Source: JAEUIZ01 sp046155605 (GTDB lineage Bacteria > Planctomycetota > Phycisphaerae > Phycisphaerales > UBA1924). From it: 64,000 nt of DNA. This document shows, piece by piece, positions 36,163 through 45,702 of this stretch. The stretch's first letter is position 1; each line of letters starts with the position of its first letter. The DNA is taken from NCBI GenBank assembly GCA_046155605.1, contig JBJXFQ010000055.1:1-64000 (forward strand), given 5' to 3'. The notes under the pieces are model-generated. The model was not told the DNA's origin. It did no database searches and saw nothing but the letters and a program-made list of their open reading frames with translations. Position numbers and translations under genes: made by a program.

Positions 36163-37488
36163 ATGCGTGTCCTGCTCATCGCCGAAGAGGCCAACCCGGA
36201 ATGGACGAGCGTCCCCCTCGTCGGGTGGTCCCACGCCATGGCCATCTCACGCCAGATCGACGCCCACCTCGTTACCCAGGTCCGCAACGCCGACGCCATC
36301 GCGCGAACCGGCCTCAGCCCGGATCGGTACACCGTCATCGACTCCGAGCGCGTCGCTCGGCGGCTCTACAAAGTCGCCGACATCCTCCGCGGCGGTTCCG
36401 GCAAGGGTTGGACGACCATGATGGCCTTCAATGCGGTCGCCTACCGCTATTTCGAACGCCTCCTGTGGCAACGCTTCGGTGCGGCGATCGCCGGCCGCGA
36501 GTTCGATCTCGTCCATCGCCTGACGCCGCTCTCGCCCACGATCCCCAGCCCCATCGCCGCTCGCTGCGCCACTGCGGGCGTCCCCTTCGTGCTCGGCCCG
36601 CTCAATGGCGGCGTCCCCTGGCCGCGAGGTTTCGACTCGCAGCGCCGCAAGGAACGCGAATGGCTGAGTTACGTCCGCGGGCTGCATCGCCTCATGCCCC
36701 GCTACGCCTCAACCCGCCGCCACGCCAAGGCGATCATGGTCGCCTCACGCGACACGCTCGCACAGATGCCCGAGCAGTATCGCTCGAAGTGCGTGCTGAT
36801 TCCGGAAAACGCCGTCGAACCTGCTCGCTTTCCCGCCGCGCCATCGCGCCCGCCCCCGCCGCCGCTGCGCATCGCCTTCGTCGGTCGCCTCGTGCCTTAT
36901 AAAGGCGCGGACATGCTGCTGCTCGCAGCGGCAGAGTTGGTCCGCGCCGGCCGCGCGACCGTTGACATCATCGGCGACGGCCCCGAGATGCCCCGCCTCC
37001 GCCAACTCGTCGCCGACGAACGCCTCACCGATGGCGTCCGCCTCGACGGCTGGGTCGATCACGCCAAACTCGCCGCTCGCCTCGGCGCGGCTCACATCCT
37101 CGGCTTCCCCAGCATCCGCGAGTTCGGCGGTGCCGTCGTCCTCGAAGCCATGGCCCTCGGCGTCGTCCCCGTCGTCGTCAACTATGGCGGCCCCGGCGAA
37201 CTCGTCACGCCCGAGACCGGCGTCGCCATCCCCATCGCGCCGCGTGACCTGCTCATCGTCGCCTTCCGCACCGCCTTCGAGCGCCTGCTCGCCGATCCCG
37301 CGTCGCTCGCGCCGATGGCCGCCCGCGCGCGGGCCCAGGTCCTCTCCCATCACACCTGGGACGCCCGCGCGAGCCAGACCATCGAGGTCTATCGCTGGGC
37401 GCTGGGCCAGCGCGCCCGCCCCACCGCCGCCGACCTCTTCCCAGCCCGCCCAGTAGCCGCTCCGCGCCCCGCGGAGGCTATCGCTTGA
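36163..37488 (+). CDS. GT4 family glycosyltransferase
   Basis: 441 residues from ATG 36163; the TTG at 36151 is a less likely start. The N-terminal domain opens with MRVLLIAEEANPEWTSVPLVGWSHA. The C-terminal domain has GRLVPYKGADMLLLAA near 240 and FGGAVVLEAMALGVVPVVV near 320, with the second Glu in its usual place, and then YGGPGELVTPETGVAI. It lies 32 bp after the preceding transferase and its stop overlaps the next gene's TTG start. Position suggests stepwise assembly of a repeat unit; specificity unknown. Confidence 0.86.
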   Translation: MRVLLIAEEANPEWTSVPLVGWSHAMAISRQIDAHLVTQVRNADAIARTGLSPDRYTVIDSERVARRLYKVADILRGGSGKGWTTMMAFNAVAYRYFERLLWQRFGAAIAGREFDLVHRLTPLSPTIPSPIAARCATAGVPFVLGPLNGGVPWPRGFDSQRRKEREWLSYVRGLHRLMPRYASTRRHAKAIMVASRDTLAQMPEQYRSKCVLIPENAVEPARFPAAPSRPPPPPLRIAFVGRLVPYKGADMLLLAAAELVRAGRATVDIIGDGPEMPRLRQLVADERLTDGVRLDGWVDHAKLAARLGAAHILGFPSIREFGGAVVLEAMALGVVPVVVNYGGPGELVTPETGVAIPIAPRDLLIVAFRTAFERLLADPASLAPMAARARAQVLSHHTWDARASQTIEVYRWALGQRARPTAADLFPARPVAAPRPAEAIA

Positions 37489-38594
37489 AAGTTACCTTCC
37501 TCATCCCCGAGGCCAGCCTCTCCGGCGGCATCCGCGTCATCGCCGAGCACGCCCATCGCCTGCGCCAACGCGGCCATGAGGTCCTCGTCGTCTCGCAGCC
37601 CGGCACCAGGCCCACCATCAAGGACCGCCTTCGCTCCCTCGCCCAGGGCGACGGCTTCCTCCCCACCGCCCATCGACCATCGCCGACTCATCTCGATGCG
37701 CTCGGCGTCCCGCATCGCTCTCTCCCCCGCCGCGGACCCGTCCGCGAACGCGACCTCCCCGACGCCGACGTCCTCGTCGCCACCTGGTGGGAGAACGCGG
37801 CGTGGGCGGCAGCGCTTCCGCCTCGCAAGGGCGCGCCCGTCTACTTCGTCCAGGGCGACGACTCCCTCTTCTATCCCGACAACGACGAGTTCCATCGCCG
37901 CGCCGTCCGCGACACCTTCGCGCTCCCCATGCACCAGATCGCCGTCTCGGCATGGGTTGCGGGACGCCTGCACGCCGGCGGCGGGACGGGCCGTGTCGCC
38001 ATCGTCCATAACGCCGTGGACCTCGATCGGTTCCGCTTCGTCGAGCGTGAACGCAACGATCCGCTCACCGTCGGCTTCGTGTACGCCACCTCGCCGCTTA
38101 AGGGTGCCGACCTCGCGCTCGCCGCCGTCGAAGAGGCCCGCCGCTCGCTCCCTTCGCTCCGTGTGATTGTCTTCGGCTCGGAGCATCCCCTCGAACCGCT
38201 CCCCGACTGGGTCGAGTTCCACTCGCGCCCCGATCAATCCGCCATCCCCGCGCTCTACGCCGCCTGCGACGCATGGCTCTTTCCCAGCCGCATGGAGGGC
38301 TTCGGCCTGCCCATCCTCGAAGCCATGGCCAGCGGCACGCCCGTCATCGCCATGCCCGCCGGTGCCGCCCCCGAACTCCTCGCCGATGGCGGCGGGTGGC
38401 TCGTCGCTCCCGAAGATTCCTCCGCCATGGCCCGCGACATCCTCGCCCTCCGCTCCATGCCGCCGCGCCAATGGCGTTCGCACTCCGCCCGCGCCCGCGA
38501 AGTCGCACAGCGCCACGGCTGGGAGGCCGCCTCGCTCGAGTTCGAGCGCGAACTCGCCGCCGCCGCACAACAACGCCTCTCCGGAGCACGCTAG
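37485..38594 (+). CDS. GT4 family glycosyltransferase with TTG start
   Basis: 369 residues. The start is TTG at 37485, overlapping the previous TGA as TTGA; GGAGG at 37472-37476, the ideal distance upstream, decides it. MKVTFLIPEASLSGGIRVIAEHAHRLRQRGHEVLVVS is typical of the family; the C-terminal half has ATSPLKGADLALAAV near 202 and EGFGLPILEAMASGTPVIA near 271. The middle segment (ATWWENAAWAAALP...VYFVQGDDSLFYP) is characteristic of rhamnan-type and related GT4 enzymes. The next gene begins 2 bp after its stop. Confidence 0.87.
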   Translation: MKVTFLIPEASLSGGIRVIAEHAHRLRQRGHEVLVVSQPGTRPTIKDRLRSLAQGDGFLPTAHRPSPTHLDALGVPHRSLPRRGPVRERDLPDADVLVATWWENAAWAAALPPRKGAPVYFVQGDDSLFYPDNDEFHRRAVRDTFALPMHQIAVSAWVAGRLHAGGGTGRVAIVHNAVDLDRFRFVERERNDPLTVGFVYATSPLKGADLALAAVEEARRSLPSLRVIVFGSEHPLEPLPDWVEFHSRPDQSAIPALYAACDAWLFPSRMEGFGLPILEAMASGTPVIAMPAGAAPELLADGGGWLVAPEDSSAMARDILALRSMPPRQWRSHSARAREVAQRHGWEAASLEFERELAAAAQQRLSGAR

Positions 38595-38596
38595 CC

Positions 38597-39934
38597 ATGT
38601 CTCTCCTCGTGCCGCTGGCGATGTTCGGATGGATCCCGGCGCTGCTCATCCTCTTTGCCGCCATGCCCTCTCGCCGCGCCGTCATCGTCGGCTTCCTGGG
38701 CGCTTGGATGTTCCTCCCCATGGCCGGCTACCCCATCCAGGGCCTGCCCGATTACACCAAGTCCACCGCCACCGCGCTGGGCGTCCTCCTCGCCACAGCC
38801 ATCTTCGACGGCAACCGCCTCCTCACCTTCCGCTTCCGGCTCATCGATCTCCCCATGCTCGCTTATTGCACCATCCCGGTCCTCTCGGCGCTATCGGCGG
38901 GCTACGGGCTCTACGAGGGCATCTCCTCCATCCTCAACCAGTCCTTCATGTGGGGAATCCCCTACTTCATCGGACGCCTCTTCTTCCGCGACCTCGAATC
39001 TCTCCGCGAACTCGCCGTCGGCATCTTCATCGGCGGCCTTGTCTACATGCCCCTCTGCCTCTTCGAGATCCGCATGAGCCCGCAACTCCACAACCTCGTC
39101 TACGGCTTCCACCAGCACGACTTCCTCCAGACCCTCCGTGGCGCGGGCTATCGCCCAACCGTCTTCATGCAGCACGGCCTGGCCGTCGGGACGTTCATGT
39201 GTACCGCCGCGCTCGCCGGCGTCTGGCTCTGGCGCTCCCGCGTCATCCGCACCCTCTGGGGAATCCCCACCGCCTGGCTCGCCCTCGCCCTTCTCCTCAC
39301 CGCCATCCTCTGCAAATCCACCGGTGCCACCGCCCTCATGTTCATCGGCCTCGGCACGCTCTTCGTCGGCCAAGCCCTCGGCATGCGCTGGCTCCTCCTC
39401 GGCCTCGCACTCGCCCCCGTCGCCTACGTCCTCTTCCGCACCGTGGGCGGTTGGTCAGGCAGCATCCTCGTCGAGATCACTCGCCTCATCAGCGACCAGC
39501 GCGCCGAATCACTCCAGACCCGCATCGACAGCGAGACCAACCTCTGGCGTCTCGTCCAGCCAGACCTTTTCCTCGGCTCGGGCCGATTCGTTTACGCCGC
39601 CTTGCGAGGCGAGGTCGGCGTCATCCCCGACGGCATGTGGATCATCGCGCTCGGATGCAACGGCCTCTTCGGCCTCGCCGCCTTCCTCGGCGCCATGGTG
39701 CTCCCCTCCGCTCGCTTCGCGCGTCGCTACGCCGCTCGCTACTGGAACCATCCCACCCTCGCCCCGGCCGTCGTCCTCGCCGCCGTCTGCGCGCTCTATA
39801 TGTGCGACTGCCTCTTCAACGCCATGATCAATCCCGTGCTGCTGCTCGCACTCGGCGGGCTCGCCACGCTCGTCTCCAATCCCTTGCCCCGACCTGTGCC
39901 CGCCGTCGCGCGCGCGGAGGCCGTCGCCGCATGA
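38597..39934 (+). CDS. O-antigen polymerase/ligase-like (Wzy-like) membrane protein
   Basis: 445 residues, almost entirely hydrophobic, with about 10-12 predicted spans (for example LLVPLAMFGWIPALLILFAA, AWLALALLLTAILC, WLLLGLALAPVAYVLF). One larger hydrophilic loop holds RLISDQRAESLQTRIDSETNLWRLVQPDLFLGSGRF; the R...W...P--GSG pattern is like the catalytic loop of Wzy/WaaL-type proteins. It likely joins repeat units on undecaprenyl diphosphate at the periplasmic face. Wzy sequences diverge widely, so the call rests on topology, this loop, and the position among glycosyltransferases. The stop overlaps the next start (ATGA). Confidence 0.7.
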   Translation: MSLLVPLAMFGWIPALLILFAAMPSRRAVIVGFLGAWMFLPMAGYPIQGLPDYTKSTATALGVLLATAIFDGNRLLTFRFRLIDLPMLAYCTIPVLSALSAGYGLYEGISSILNQSFMWGIPYFIGRLFFRDLESLRELAVGIFIGGLVYMPLCLFEIRMSPQLHNLVYGFHQHDFLQTLRGAGYRPTVFMQHGLAVGTFMCTAALAGVWLWRSRVIRTLWGIPTAWLALALLLTAILCKSTGATALMFIGLGTLFVGQALGMRWLLLGLALAPVAYVLFRTVGGWSGSILVEITRLISDQRAESLQTRIDSETNLWRLVQPDLFLGSGRFVYAALRGEVGVIPDGMWIIALGCNGLFGLAAFLGAMVLPSARFARRYAARYWNHPTLAPAVVLAAVCALYMCDCLFNAMINPVLLLALGGLATLVSNPLPRPVPAVARAEAVAA

Positions 39935-41139
39935 GCCCCGACCGCACTCACGGCCCGATGGTTCTTGTCCCCTCGCTCGACGCCTTCGAGCCCGCGCCCG
40001 GTCGCGTCGTGCTCACCAAAAAGTTCGTCGAGGGCGTCGCCGAATACGCCTCACGCTGGCCCGGCCCCGTGCGCGTCCTCATCGCCCGCACGCCGGCCCC
40101 CACATCCAACCTCGACAACCACGACTACCGCCTCGACGAGTTGCCCTTCACGCTCCATTGGCGGCCCGACAACGACGCCGCACTCATCGATGCCGTCCGC
40201 GACGCCGCGCTCATCGCCCCCGCGCTCTACTTCCGCGATCTCGCCTGGCCCGCCATCGGCCGCACGCTCGACATCCCCGTCGTCTATACCTCCGAATACT
40301 CCCTCCGCACTCGCCTCCAGATCGTCAGCACCGAGACCGCCAACCCCCTCCTCCGCGCCCGCCGATCCCTCTGGAACCGCTCCCTCGAACGCCGCTACAC
40401 CGACGCCGTCCGCCGCGCCGACGGCATCCAGTGCAACGGCACGCCCACCTTCGAGGCCTACCGCTCCATCTCGCCCCGCCCGCTCCTCTTCTTCGACACC
40501 CGCGTCACCCGCGACATGCTCATCTCGCCCGATCATCTCGCCGCGCGGCTCGCACATCTCCGCGCCGGGGGCCCCATCCGCCTCGCCTTCAGCGGCCGCC
40601 TCGCCCCCATGAAGGGCGCCGACGATCTCCCCAGCGTCGCGGAGCACCTCGCGCGCCAGGGCCTCAGTTTCACCCTCGACATCTGCGGCGGAGGCCCCCT
40701 CGAAGCCTCCATGCGCGCCCACGTCGAGCGCGCCGGCCTCGCTTCGCGCGTCCGCTTCCGCGGCGTCCTCGACTTCTCCTCCCAACTCGTCCCGTTCATC
40801 CGCTCCGACATCGACCTCTTCATCTGCTGCCACCGTCAGGGCGATCCCTCCTGCACCTACCTCGAAACCATGTCCTGCGGCGTGCCGATCGCCGGCTATG
40901 ACAACGAGGCCTTCGTCGGCGTCCAAGCCGCCTCATCCGCCGGCTGGGCCTCGCCGATGAACGATCCCGCTGCCCTCGCACGCCTCGTCGCCCGCCTCGC
41001 CGCCCGTCGAGACGAGATCGCCGAGCACGCGGCCCGCTCCCTCGCCTTCGCCCACGACCATACCTTCGAGCGAACGATGCAGGCGCGTGTCGATCACCTC
41101 CTCGAGTGCGCCCGCCGACCGAGCCCCGCCAATGCCTGA
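39931..41139 (+). CDS. GT4 family glycosyltransferase
   Basis: 402 residues from the ATG at 39931 that overlaps the previous stop as ATGA. The GT-B C-terminal domain has FSGRLAPMKGADDL near 221, DICGGGPLEASMRAHVE near 250, and CCHRQGDPSCTYLETMSCGVPIAGYDN near 300-325. In that motif, DPSCTYLETM replaces the more usual EGFGLxxLEAM, so the first conserved Glu appears lost or shifted and activity or donor may differ. The N-terminal domain is less conserved than in its neighbours. It overlaps the next gene by 8 bp. Confidence 0.82.
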   Translation: MSPDRTHGPMVLVPSLDAFEPAPGRVVLTKKFVEGVAEYASRWPGPVRVLIARTPAPTSNLDNHDYRLDELPFTLHWRPDNDAALIDAVRDAALIAPALYFRDLAWPAIGRTLDIPVVYTSEYSLRTRLQIVSTETANPLLRARRSLWNRSLERRYTDAVRRADGIQCNGTPTFEAYRSISPRPLLFFDTRVTRDMLISPDHLAARLAHLRAGGPIRLAFSGRLAPMKGADDLPSVAEHLARQGLSFTLDICGGGPLEASMRAHVERAGLASRVRFRGVLDFSSQLVPFIRSDIDLFICCHRQGDPSCTYLETMSCGVPIAGYDNEAFVGVQAASSAGWASPMNDPAALARLVARLAARRDEIAEHAARSLAFAHDHTFERTMQARVDHLLECARRPSPANA

Positions 41140-42043
41140 GCCGCTCACCATCTTCACGATCCCCAAGGCCTTCACCGGCCACGCGGGCATCATCCAGACC
41201 AACGCCATCCGCAGTTGGGCCGCTCACCACCTCCACATCGTCCTCGTCGGCAATGACCCCGGCGTCCAGGAACTCGCCACCGAACTCGGCGCGACCCATC
41301 TCCCCGATGCCGCACGCACCGAGCATGGCACGCCGCTGCTCGATTGGGCCTTCCGCCGCGCCGACGAAGCCGCACGCGGCCGCTGGGTCATTTTCGCTAA
41401 CGCCGACATCCTCTTCCCCGACGATCCCACACCCGTCCTCGATCGGCTCGGCCCGCGCGACGCCCTCGCGGTCGGACGCCGCACCAACGCCGACATCACC
41501 ACGCTTCTCGACTTCGCCACCAACCGCTGGCGCGACGACGCCCGCGCCGCCGCCGCCAAGGGCCACCTCTTCCACCCCTCCGCCATTGACTATTTCGCCT
41601 TCCCCCGCGGCAGCCGCCTCCGCGAACTCCCTCCCTTCGCCGTCGGCCGTCCCGGCTGGGACAACTGGTACTGCGACCGCGCTCTCTCGCTCGGCCTGCC
41701 CCTCATCGACCTCACCGACGCCCTCCTCGCTGTCCATCAGAACCACGACTACTCCCATATCAAGGGCGGCGGCGGCAAGCGCCACGACGGTCCCGACTCC
41801 CGCCGTAACATCGACCTCGCCCAGGGCCGCTACCGCGAGATCGGCGACGCCACCATGCGACTCACGCGCGACGGCCGCCTCCTCACCAACCACTTCGCCG
41901 CGGCCCGCGCGCTCTGGCGACAGCGCTCGCCCTCCGCACGCCTCCACGCCCTCGCCCACCTCGCGCATCCCGCGAGCTGGCCCGATCTTGCCCGCCGCGC
42001 CGCAATCGCCCGCCGCGCCGCCCACCCGAGGCCCGTCGCATGA
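41132..42043 (+). CDS. Glycosyltransferase-like protein of unknown specificity
   Basis: 303 residues. MPEPLTIFTIPKAFTGHAGIIQTNAIRSW opens a GT-A-like Rossmann segment; RGRWVIFANADILFPDD (near 80-97) supplies a D-x-D-like element. GWDNWYCDRAL and HQNHDYSHIKGGGGKRHDG are distinctive later motifs. The same set of motifs is familiar from uncharacterised proteins in polysaccharide loci, but I cannot name a family with certainty. It starts inside the previous gene (8-bp overlap) and its own stop overlaps the next start as ATGA, so translation is coupled. Likely an accessory transferase of the same pathway. Confidence 0.6.
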   Translation: MPEPLTIFTIPKAFTGHAGIIQTNAIRSWAAHHLHIVLVGNDPGVQELATELGATHLPDAARTEHGTPLLDWAFRRADEAARGRWVIFANADILFPDDPTPVLDRLGPRDALAVGRRTNADITTLLDFATNRWRDDARAAAAKGHLFHPSAIDYFAFPRGSRLRELPPFAVGRPGWDNWYCDRALSLGLPLIDLTDALLAVHQNHDYSHIKGGGGKRHDGPDSRRNIDLAQGRYREIGDATMRLTRDGRLLTNHFAAARALWRQRSPSARLHALAHLAHPASWPDLARRAAIARRAAHPRPVA

Positions 42044-42999
42044 CGCTCCTCATCATCATCGTCAACTTCCGAACCCCCGACCTCACCATCGGCTGCCTCC
42101 GCTCGCTCGCGCCCGAAGTCGCAGCCAATCCCGGCACGCGCGTCGTCCTTGTCGAGAACGGCTCGGGCGACGATTCCCTCTCACGCCTCGCCGACGCCAT
42201 CGATCGCAGCGGCTGGCAGAACTGGGTCACCCTCATCCCCTCGCCCGCCAACTTCGGATTCGCCGGCGGCAACAACCTCGGCCTCCGCGAAGGCCTTGCC
42301 CGCGCGCCCGCCGACCTCGTCCTCCTGCTCAACAGCGACACCATCGTCCACCCCGGTTGTCTAGCCCACTCCGTCTCCGTCCTCGACGACGCCACCATCG
42401 GCGCGATGAGTTGCAAACTCCTCAACGCCGACGGCACCATCCAGAACGTCTCCCGCCGATTCCCAACGCCCGCTCGCCTCATCTGCTCCGCCCTCGGCCT
42501 CCCCTGGCGGCTCCCCCGCTTCTTCGAGTGGGCTGACACCGACGACCCCAACTGGGACCGCGACCGCACCGCCCGCGACGTCGATTGGATCGGCGGTGCC
42601 TTCCTCCTCATCCGCGCCGATCTCCTCTCCCGCCTCGGCGGCCTCGACGACGCCTTCTTCTTCTACGGCGAAGACATCGTTCTCTGCCATCGCGTCCGCC
42701 GCGCAGGCTGCCGCGTCCGCTACGACCCCGGCTCCTCGACCACGCACCTTGGCGGTTCGTCTTCCGACCCGTCGCGCATGGCCGCCAAGCTTCGCAACAT
42801 CCACGCCTGGCGCGCCCGCTACCTCGTCCTTCGCCGCTGCCACGGCCCGCTCGCCGCGTGGATCGTCCGCGCCACAGACATCCTTTCCTTCGGCCTTCGC
42901 ACGATCCTCTGGCGACTCCGCGGCCCCGACCAGCCCAAATACGCCGACTCCCGCGACGCCTTCCGCCTCCTCACCCGCCCGCTGGAGGCCTCAAAATGA
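42040..42999 (+). CDS. GT2 family glycosyltransferase (rhamnosyltransferase-like)
   Basis: 319 residues. The GT-A signatures are complete: IIIVNFRTPDL at the start, VVLVENGSGDDS, NFGFAGGNNLGLREG, LLLNSDTIVHPG (about 95-106, the D-x-D equivalent), DWIGGAFLLIRADLLSRLGG, and FFFYGEDIVLCHRVRRAG (about 205-222), which supplies the catalytic acid/base ED. This pattern is typical of dTDP-rhamnosyl and related inverting transferases (WbbL-like). The C-terminus may contact the membrane. Coupled to both neighbours by ATGA overlaps. Confidence 0.88.
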   Translation: MTLLIIIVNFRTPDLTIGCLRSLAPEVAANPGTRVVLVENGSGDDSLSRLADAIDRSGWQNWVTLIPSPANFGFAGGNNLGLREGLARAPADLVLLLNSDTIVHPGCLAHSVSVLDDATIGAMSCKLLNADGTIQNVSRRFPTPARLICSALGLPWRLPRFFEWADTDDPNWDRDRTARDVDWIGGAFLLIRADLLSRLGGLDDAFFFYGEDIVLCHRVRRAGCRVRYDPGSSTTHLGGSSSDPSRMAAKLRNIHAWRARYLVLRRCHGPLAAWIVRATDILSFGLRTILWRLRGPDQPKYADSRDAFRLLTRPLEASK

Positions 43000-43562
43000 G
43001 CCTGGAAACTACTGCACCTCAATCCTCGCGGTCGCCGGCCGCCCCGACCCGCGCCATCTCCGCCACCGTCCCCGATTGGTCCCGCGAACGGCCCCAGCGC
43101 TTCTGGGACCCCGGCCCGCGACTGCTGAAATCCATCCGCGACCGCCAATCCATCCTCTCTAGCGCCGGCAAACGCCCCGGCCCCTTCCGCGCCCTCGCCG
43201 CCAAGCTCTGCACACTCCGCCATCGCTTCTGGTCCGTCGTCAGCGGTGCCGATATCCCCCTCACCTCCCGCATCGCCGGCGGCCTCGCCCTCCCACACCC
43301 GAGCGGCATCGTCATTCACCCCGACGCCGTCGTCGGGCCAAACTGCTGCTTCTTCCAGCAGGTCACCCTCGGTGTCGGCGGCCCCATCCCCGGCGCACCG
43401 ATCGTGGGCGGTCAGGTTGATATCGGCGCGGGCGCGAAAGTCCTGGGGGGCGTGCGGATCGGGGACTACGCCCGCATCGGTGCCAACGCCGTCGTCCTCT
43501 CCGACGTACCTCCGGGCGCGACCGCCGTCGGCGTCCCGGCGCGGATGATCCCCACGCCGTGA
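42996..43562 (+). CDS. Serine O-acetyltransferase-like hexapeptide acetyltransferase
   Basis: 188 residues from ATG 42996, preceded by GGAGG. The C-terminal 110 residues form left-handed beta-helix hexads: GGLALPHPSGIVIHPDAVVGPN, GGQVDIGAGAKVLGGVRIGDYARIGANAVVLSDVPPGATAVGVPARMI. The LPHPSGIVIH segment supplies the His of CysE-type acetyltransferases. The N-terminal helical domain is shorter than in CysE and the gene is embedded in a polysaccharide operon, so O-acetylation of a sugar is more likely than cysteine synthesis. Stop overlaps the next GTG start (GTGA). Confidence 0.82.
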   Translation: MSLETTAPQSSRSPAAPTRAISATVPDWSRERPQRFWDPGPRLLKSIRDRQSILSSAGKRPGPFRALAAKLCTLRHRFWSVVSGADIPLTSRIAGGLALPHPSGIVIHPDAVVGPNCCFFQQVTLGVGGPIPGAPIVGGQVDIGAGAKVLGGVRIGDYARIGANAVVLSDVPPGATAVGVPARMIPTP

Positions 43563-44683
43563 CACCGTCGCGTCCCATCCGCGTCCTCTTTGCCCTTGCG
43601 GGCCTGCACCGTGTCCGCCGTGGTGCCGAGATCGCCTTCGAGTCCGTCGCCGCTCACCTCGCCTGCATCGACGGCTTCCAAGTCACGCTCATCGGCAGCG
43701 GTCAGCCCCGAGCCAACGACCCTTACCGCTTCATCCACGCCCCATGCCGCCCACGCGAACGCTTCGAGCGCTGGCCGCGATTGCCGCTCTTCCGCGATCA
43801 TTACGTCTACGAAGAAGCATCCTTCCTCCCCGGCCTCTGGCGCGCCTTTCGCCCCGCCGACTTCGACGCCACCATCACCTGCTCCTACCCCTTCACCAAC
43901 TGGCTCCTTCGCGCACCACGCCCTGCCCCGCGACATCTCTTCGTCACCCAGAACGGCGATTGGCCCGCCCGCGAACGCCGTCGCGAGTACCGCTTCTTCG
44001 GCTGCGACGACCTCATCTGCACCAACCCCGAGTACGTCGCCGCCAATCGTGATCGCTGGCGCTGCACCCTCATCCCCAACGGCGTCGATCCCGATCGCTT
44101 CGCCGCCGCTACGCCCGACCGCGCCGCGCTCGACCTCCCGCAGCACGCGCCGGTCGCCATCATCGTCGCCGCCCTCATCCCTAGCAAGCGCGTCCTCGAA
44201 GGCATCCGCGCGGTTGCAACCATCCCCGACCTCCACCTCCTCGTCGTCGGCGATGGCGAACTGCGCGCTCAGGCCGACTCGCTCGGCCACGAACTGCTCG
44301 GGCAACGCTATCGACGGACCACGCTCCCGTTCGAGCACATGCCGATGGCCTATGCCTCGGCCGACCTGCTCATCCACCTCAGCACGGATGAGCCGTTCGG
44401 GAATGTATACGTCGAGGCTCTCGCCGCGGGCCTGCCCGTCGTTGCCCACGACCGACCCACCACCCGTTGGATGCTGGGCGACGGGAACCGTCTGGCCGTG
44501 CTCGCGGACACCAACGACGCGGCCGCGGCGGCCTCGGCAGTGCGCGCGGCACTCACCCTGCGGTCGCCCGCACTGGCTCGCGAACGCCGCGACTGGGTCG
44601 CCTCTCGGTTCGCGTGGTCAACGATCGCCCGCCAATACGCCGATCTCCTTTCCACGGGTCGCGCTCGGGCCCCAGCCGCATGA
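43559..44683 (+). CDS. GT4 family glycosyltransferase with GTG start
   Basis: 374 residues starting at GTG 43559, overlapping the preceding TGA. The N-terminal domain has LFALAGLHRVRRGAEIAFESVAAHL and the C-terminal domain VAIIVAALIPSKRVLEGIRAV and DEPFGNVYVEALAAGLPVVAHD near 277, the EX7E motif. NPEYVAANRDRWRCTLIPNGVDPDRF is the hinge typical of GT4. Coupled to both neighbours by 4-bp overlaps. Donor sugar not inferable. Confidence 0.87.
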   Translation: MTPSRPIRVLFALAGLHRVRRGAEIAFESVAAHLACIDGFQVTLIGSGQPRANDPYRFIHAPCRPRERFERWPRLPLFRDHYVYEEASFLPGLWRAFRPADFDATITCSYPFTNWLLRAPRPAPRHLFVTQNGDWPARERRREYRFFGCDDLICTNPEYVAANRDRWRCTLIPNGVDPDRFAAATPDRAALDLPQHAPVAIIVAALIPSKRVLEGIRAVATIPDLHLLVVGDGELRAQADSLGHELLGQRYRRTTLPFEHMPMAYASADLLIHLSTDEPFGNVYVEALAAGLPVVAHDRPTTRWMLGDGNRLAVLADTNDAAAAASAVRAALTLRSPALARERRDWVASRFAWSTIARQYADLLSTGRARAPAA

Positions 44684-45702
44684 CCCCACCACCAGCCCAA
44701 CTCGGGTTCGTCGCCATCGGCCGCAATGAGGGCGAGCGGCTCGGGCGCTGCCTGGCGTCGCTGCGGACCATCGGCGCGCCAATCGTCTACGTCGATTCGG
44801 GATCGACGGACGGCAGCGTTGATCGTGCGCGCGCGGCGGACGCGAGCGTCGTCGAACTACCCACCGATCAGCCCTTCACCGCGGCCCGGGCCCGCAACGC
44901 CGGCTTCGAGCGCCTCATCGCCGAGTATCCGCTGTTGCCGCTCGTCCACTTCATCGACGGCGACTGCGAACTAGTCCCGGGTTGGATAGACGGGGCGCTG
45001 GCAGCCCTCGCCGAATCACCCACGCTCGGGGTCGTCTGCGGCAGACGCGTCGAACGGACCCCCGACGCCTCCATTTACAACCGCCTCTGCGACATCGAGT
45101 GGGACACGCCAGTCGGTCCCGCCAAGGCCTGCGGCGGGGACGCCCTCTTCCGCGTGCTTGCATTCGTGCAAGTTGGCGGGTTCAATCCCGCCGTCATCGC
45201 CGGCGAGGAGCCCGAACTGTGCGTCCGGCTCCGGGCCGCGGGGTGGGGCGTGCGCCGCATCGGGCATGACATGACCCTGCACGACGCCGCGATCACACGG
45301 TTCTCGCAGTGGTGGCGACGAACGGTCCGCGCCGGCCACGCCTATGCCCAGGGTGCCGCGCTCCATGGCAAGCCGCCGGAGCGCCACGGCGTCCGCGAGT
45401 TGCGCAGCATGTTGGCCTGGTCGCTCGGGCCGCCCGCACTGGCCCTGGCCCTCGCATGGCCGACGCGTGGGCTCTCGCTCCTGGTCCTCCCGCTGGCGTA
45501 CGGGGCGCTCTTCGTTCGTGTCGCGCGCGGGCAGCGCCGCCTTGGTCGCTCCGCGCCGCACGCCCGCCTCTATGCCGCGTCGATCGTTGTCGCCAAGTTC
45601 GCCATGCTCCGCGGTGCCGCAAAGTTCTGGCTCTCGTCCCTCTCCGGCCGCAACCCCGCCATCATCGAGTACAAGCGCCCCGTCACGCCCGCGCCCAAAT
45701 GA
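44680..45702 (+). CDS. GT2 family glycosyltransferase with C-terminal membrane segment
   Basis: 340 residues from ATG 44680 (ATGA overlap); longer in-frame readings overlap the previous gene. GT-A motifs: GFVAIGRNEGERLGRCL, IVYVDSGSTDGS (about 35-46), HFIDGDCELVPGW (about 88-100), GGDALFRV and GEEPELCVRLRAAGW (acid/base). After residue 250 a hydrophobic stretch (LAWSLGPPALALALAWP, LSLLVLPLAYGALFVRVARG) suggests one or two spans. This is the layout of EpsO/succinoglycan-type membrane-associated glycosyltransferases. Coupled to the next gene by ATGA. Confidence 0.86.
   Translation: MTPPPAQLGFVAIGRNEGERLGRCLASLRTIGAPIVYVDSGSTDGSVDRARAADASVVELPTDQPFTAARARNAGFERLIAEYPLLPLVHFIDGDCELVPGWIDGALAALAESPTLGVVCGRRVERTPDASIYNRLCDIEWDTPVGPAKACGGDALFRVLAFVQVGGFNPAVIAGEEPELCVRLRAAGWGVRRIGHDMTLHDAAITRFSQWWRRTVRAGHAYAQGAALHGKPPERHGVRELRSMLAWSLGPPALALALAWPTRGLSLLVLPLAYGALFVRVARGQRRLGRSAPHARLYAASIVVAKFAMLRGAAKFWLSSLSGRNPAIIEYKRPVTPAPK

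Noticed and set aside
38167..39930. Upstream extension of the glycosyltransferase at 39931 and a parallel frame at 38273
   Set aside because: Both run over the end of the preceding transferase and the Wzy-like gene; starts at 38597 and 39931 with tight gene junctions fit better.
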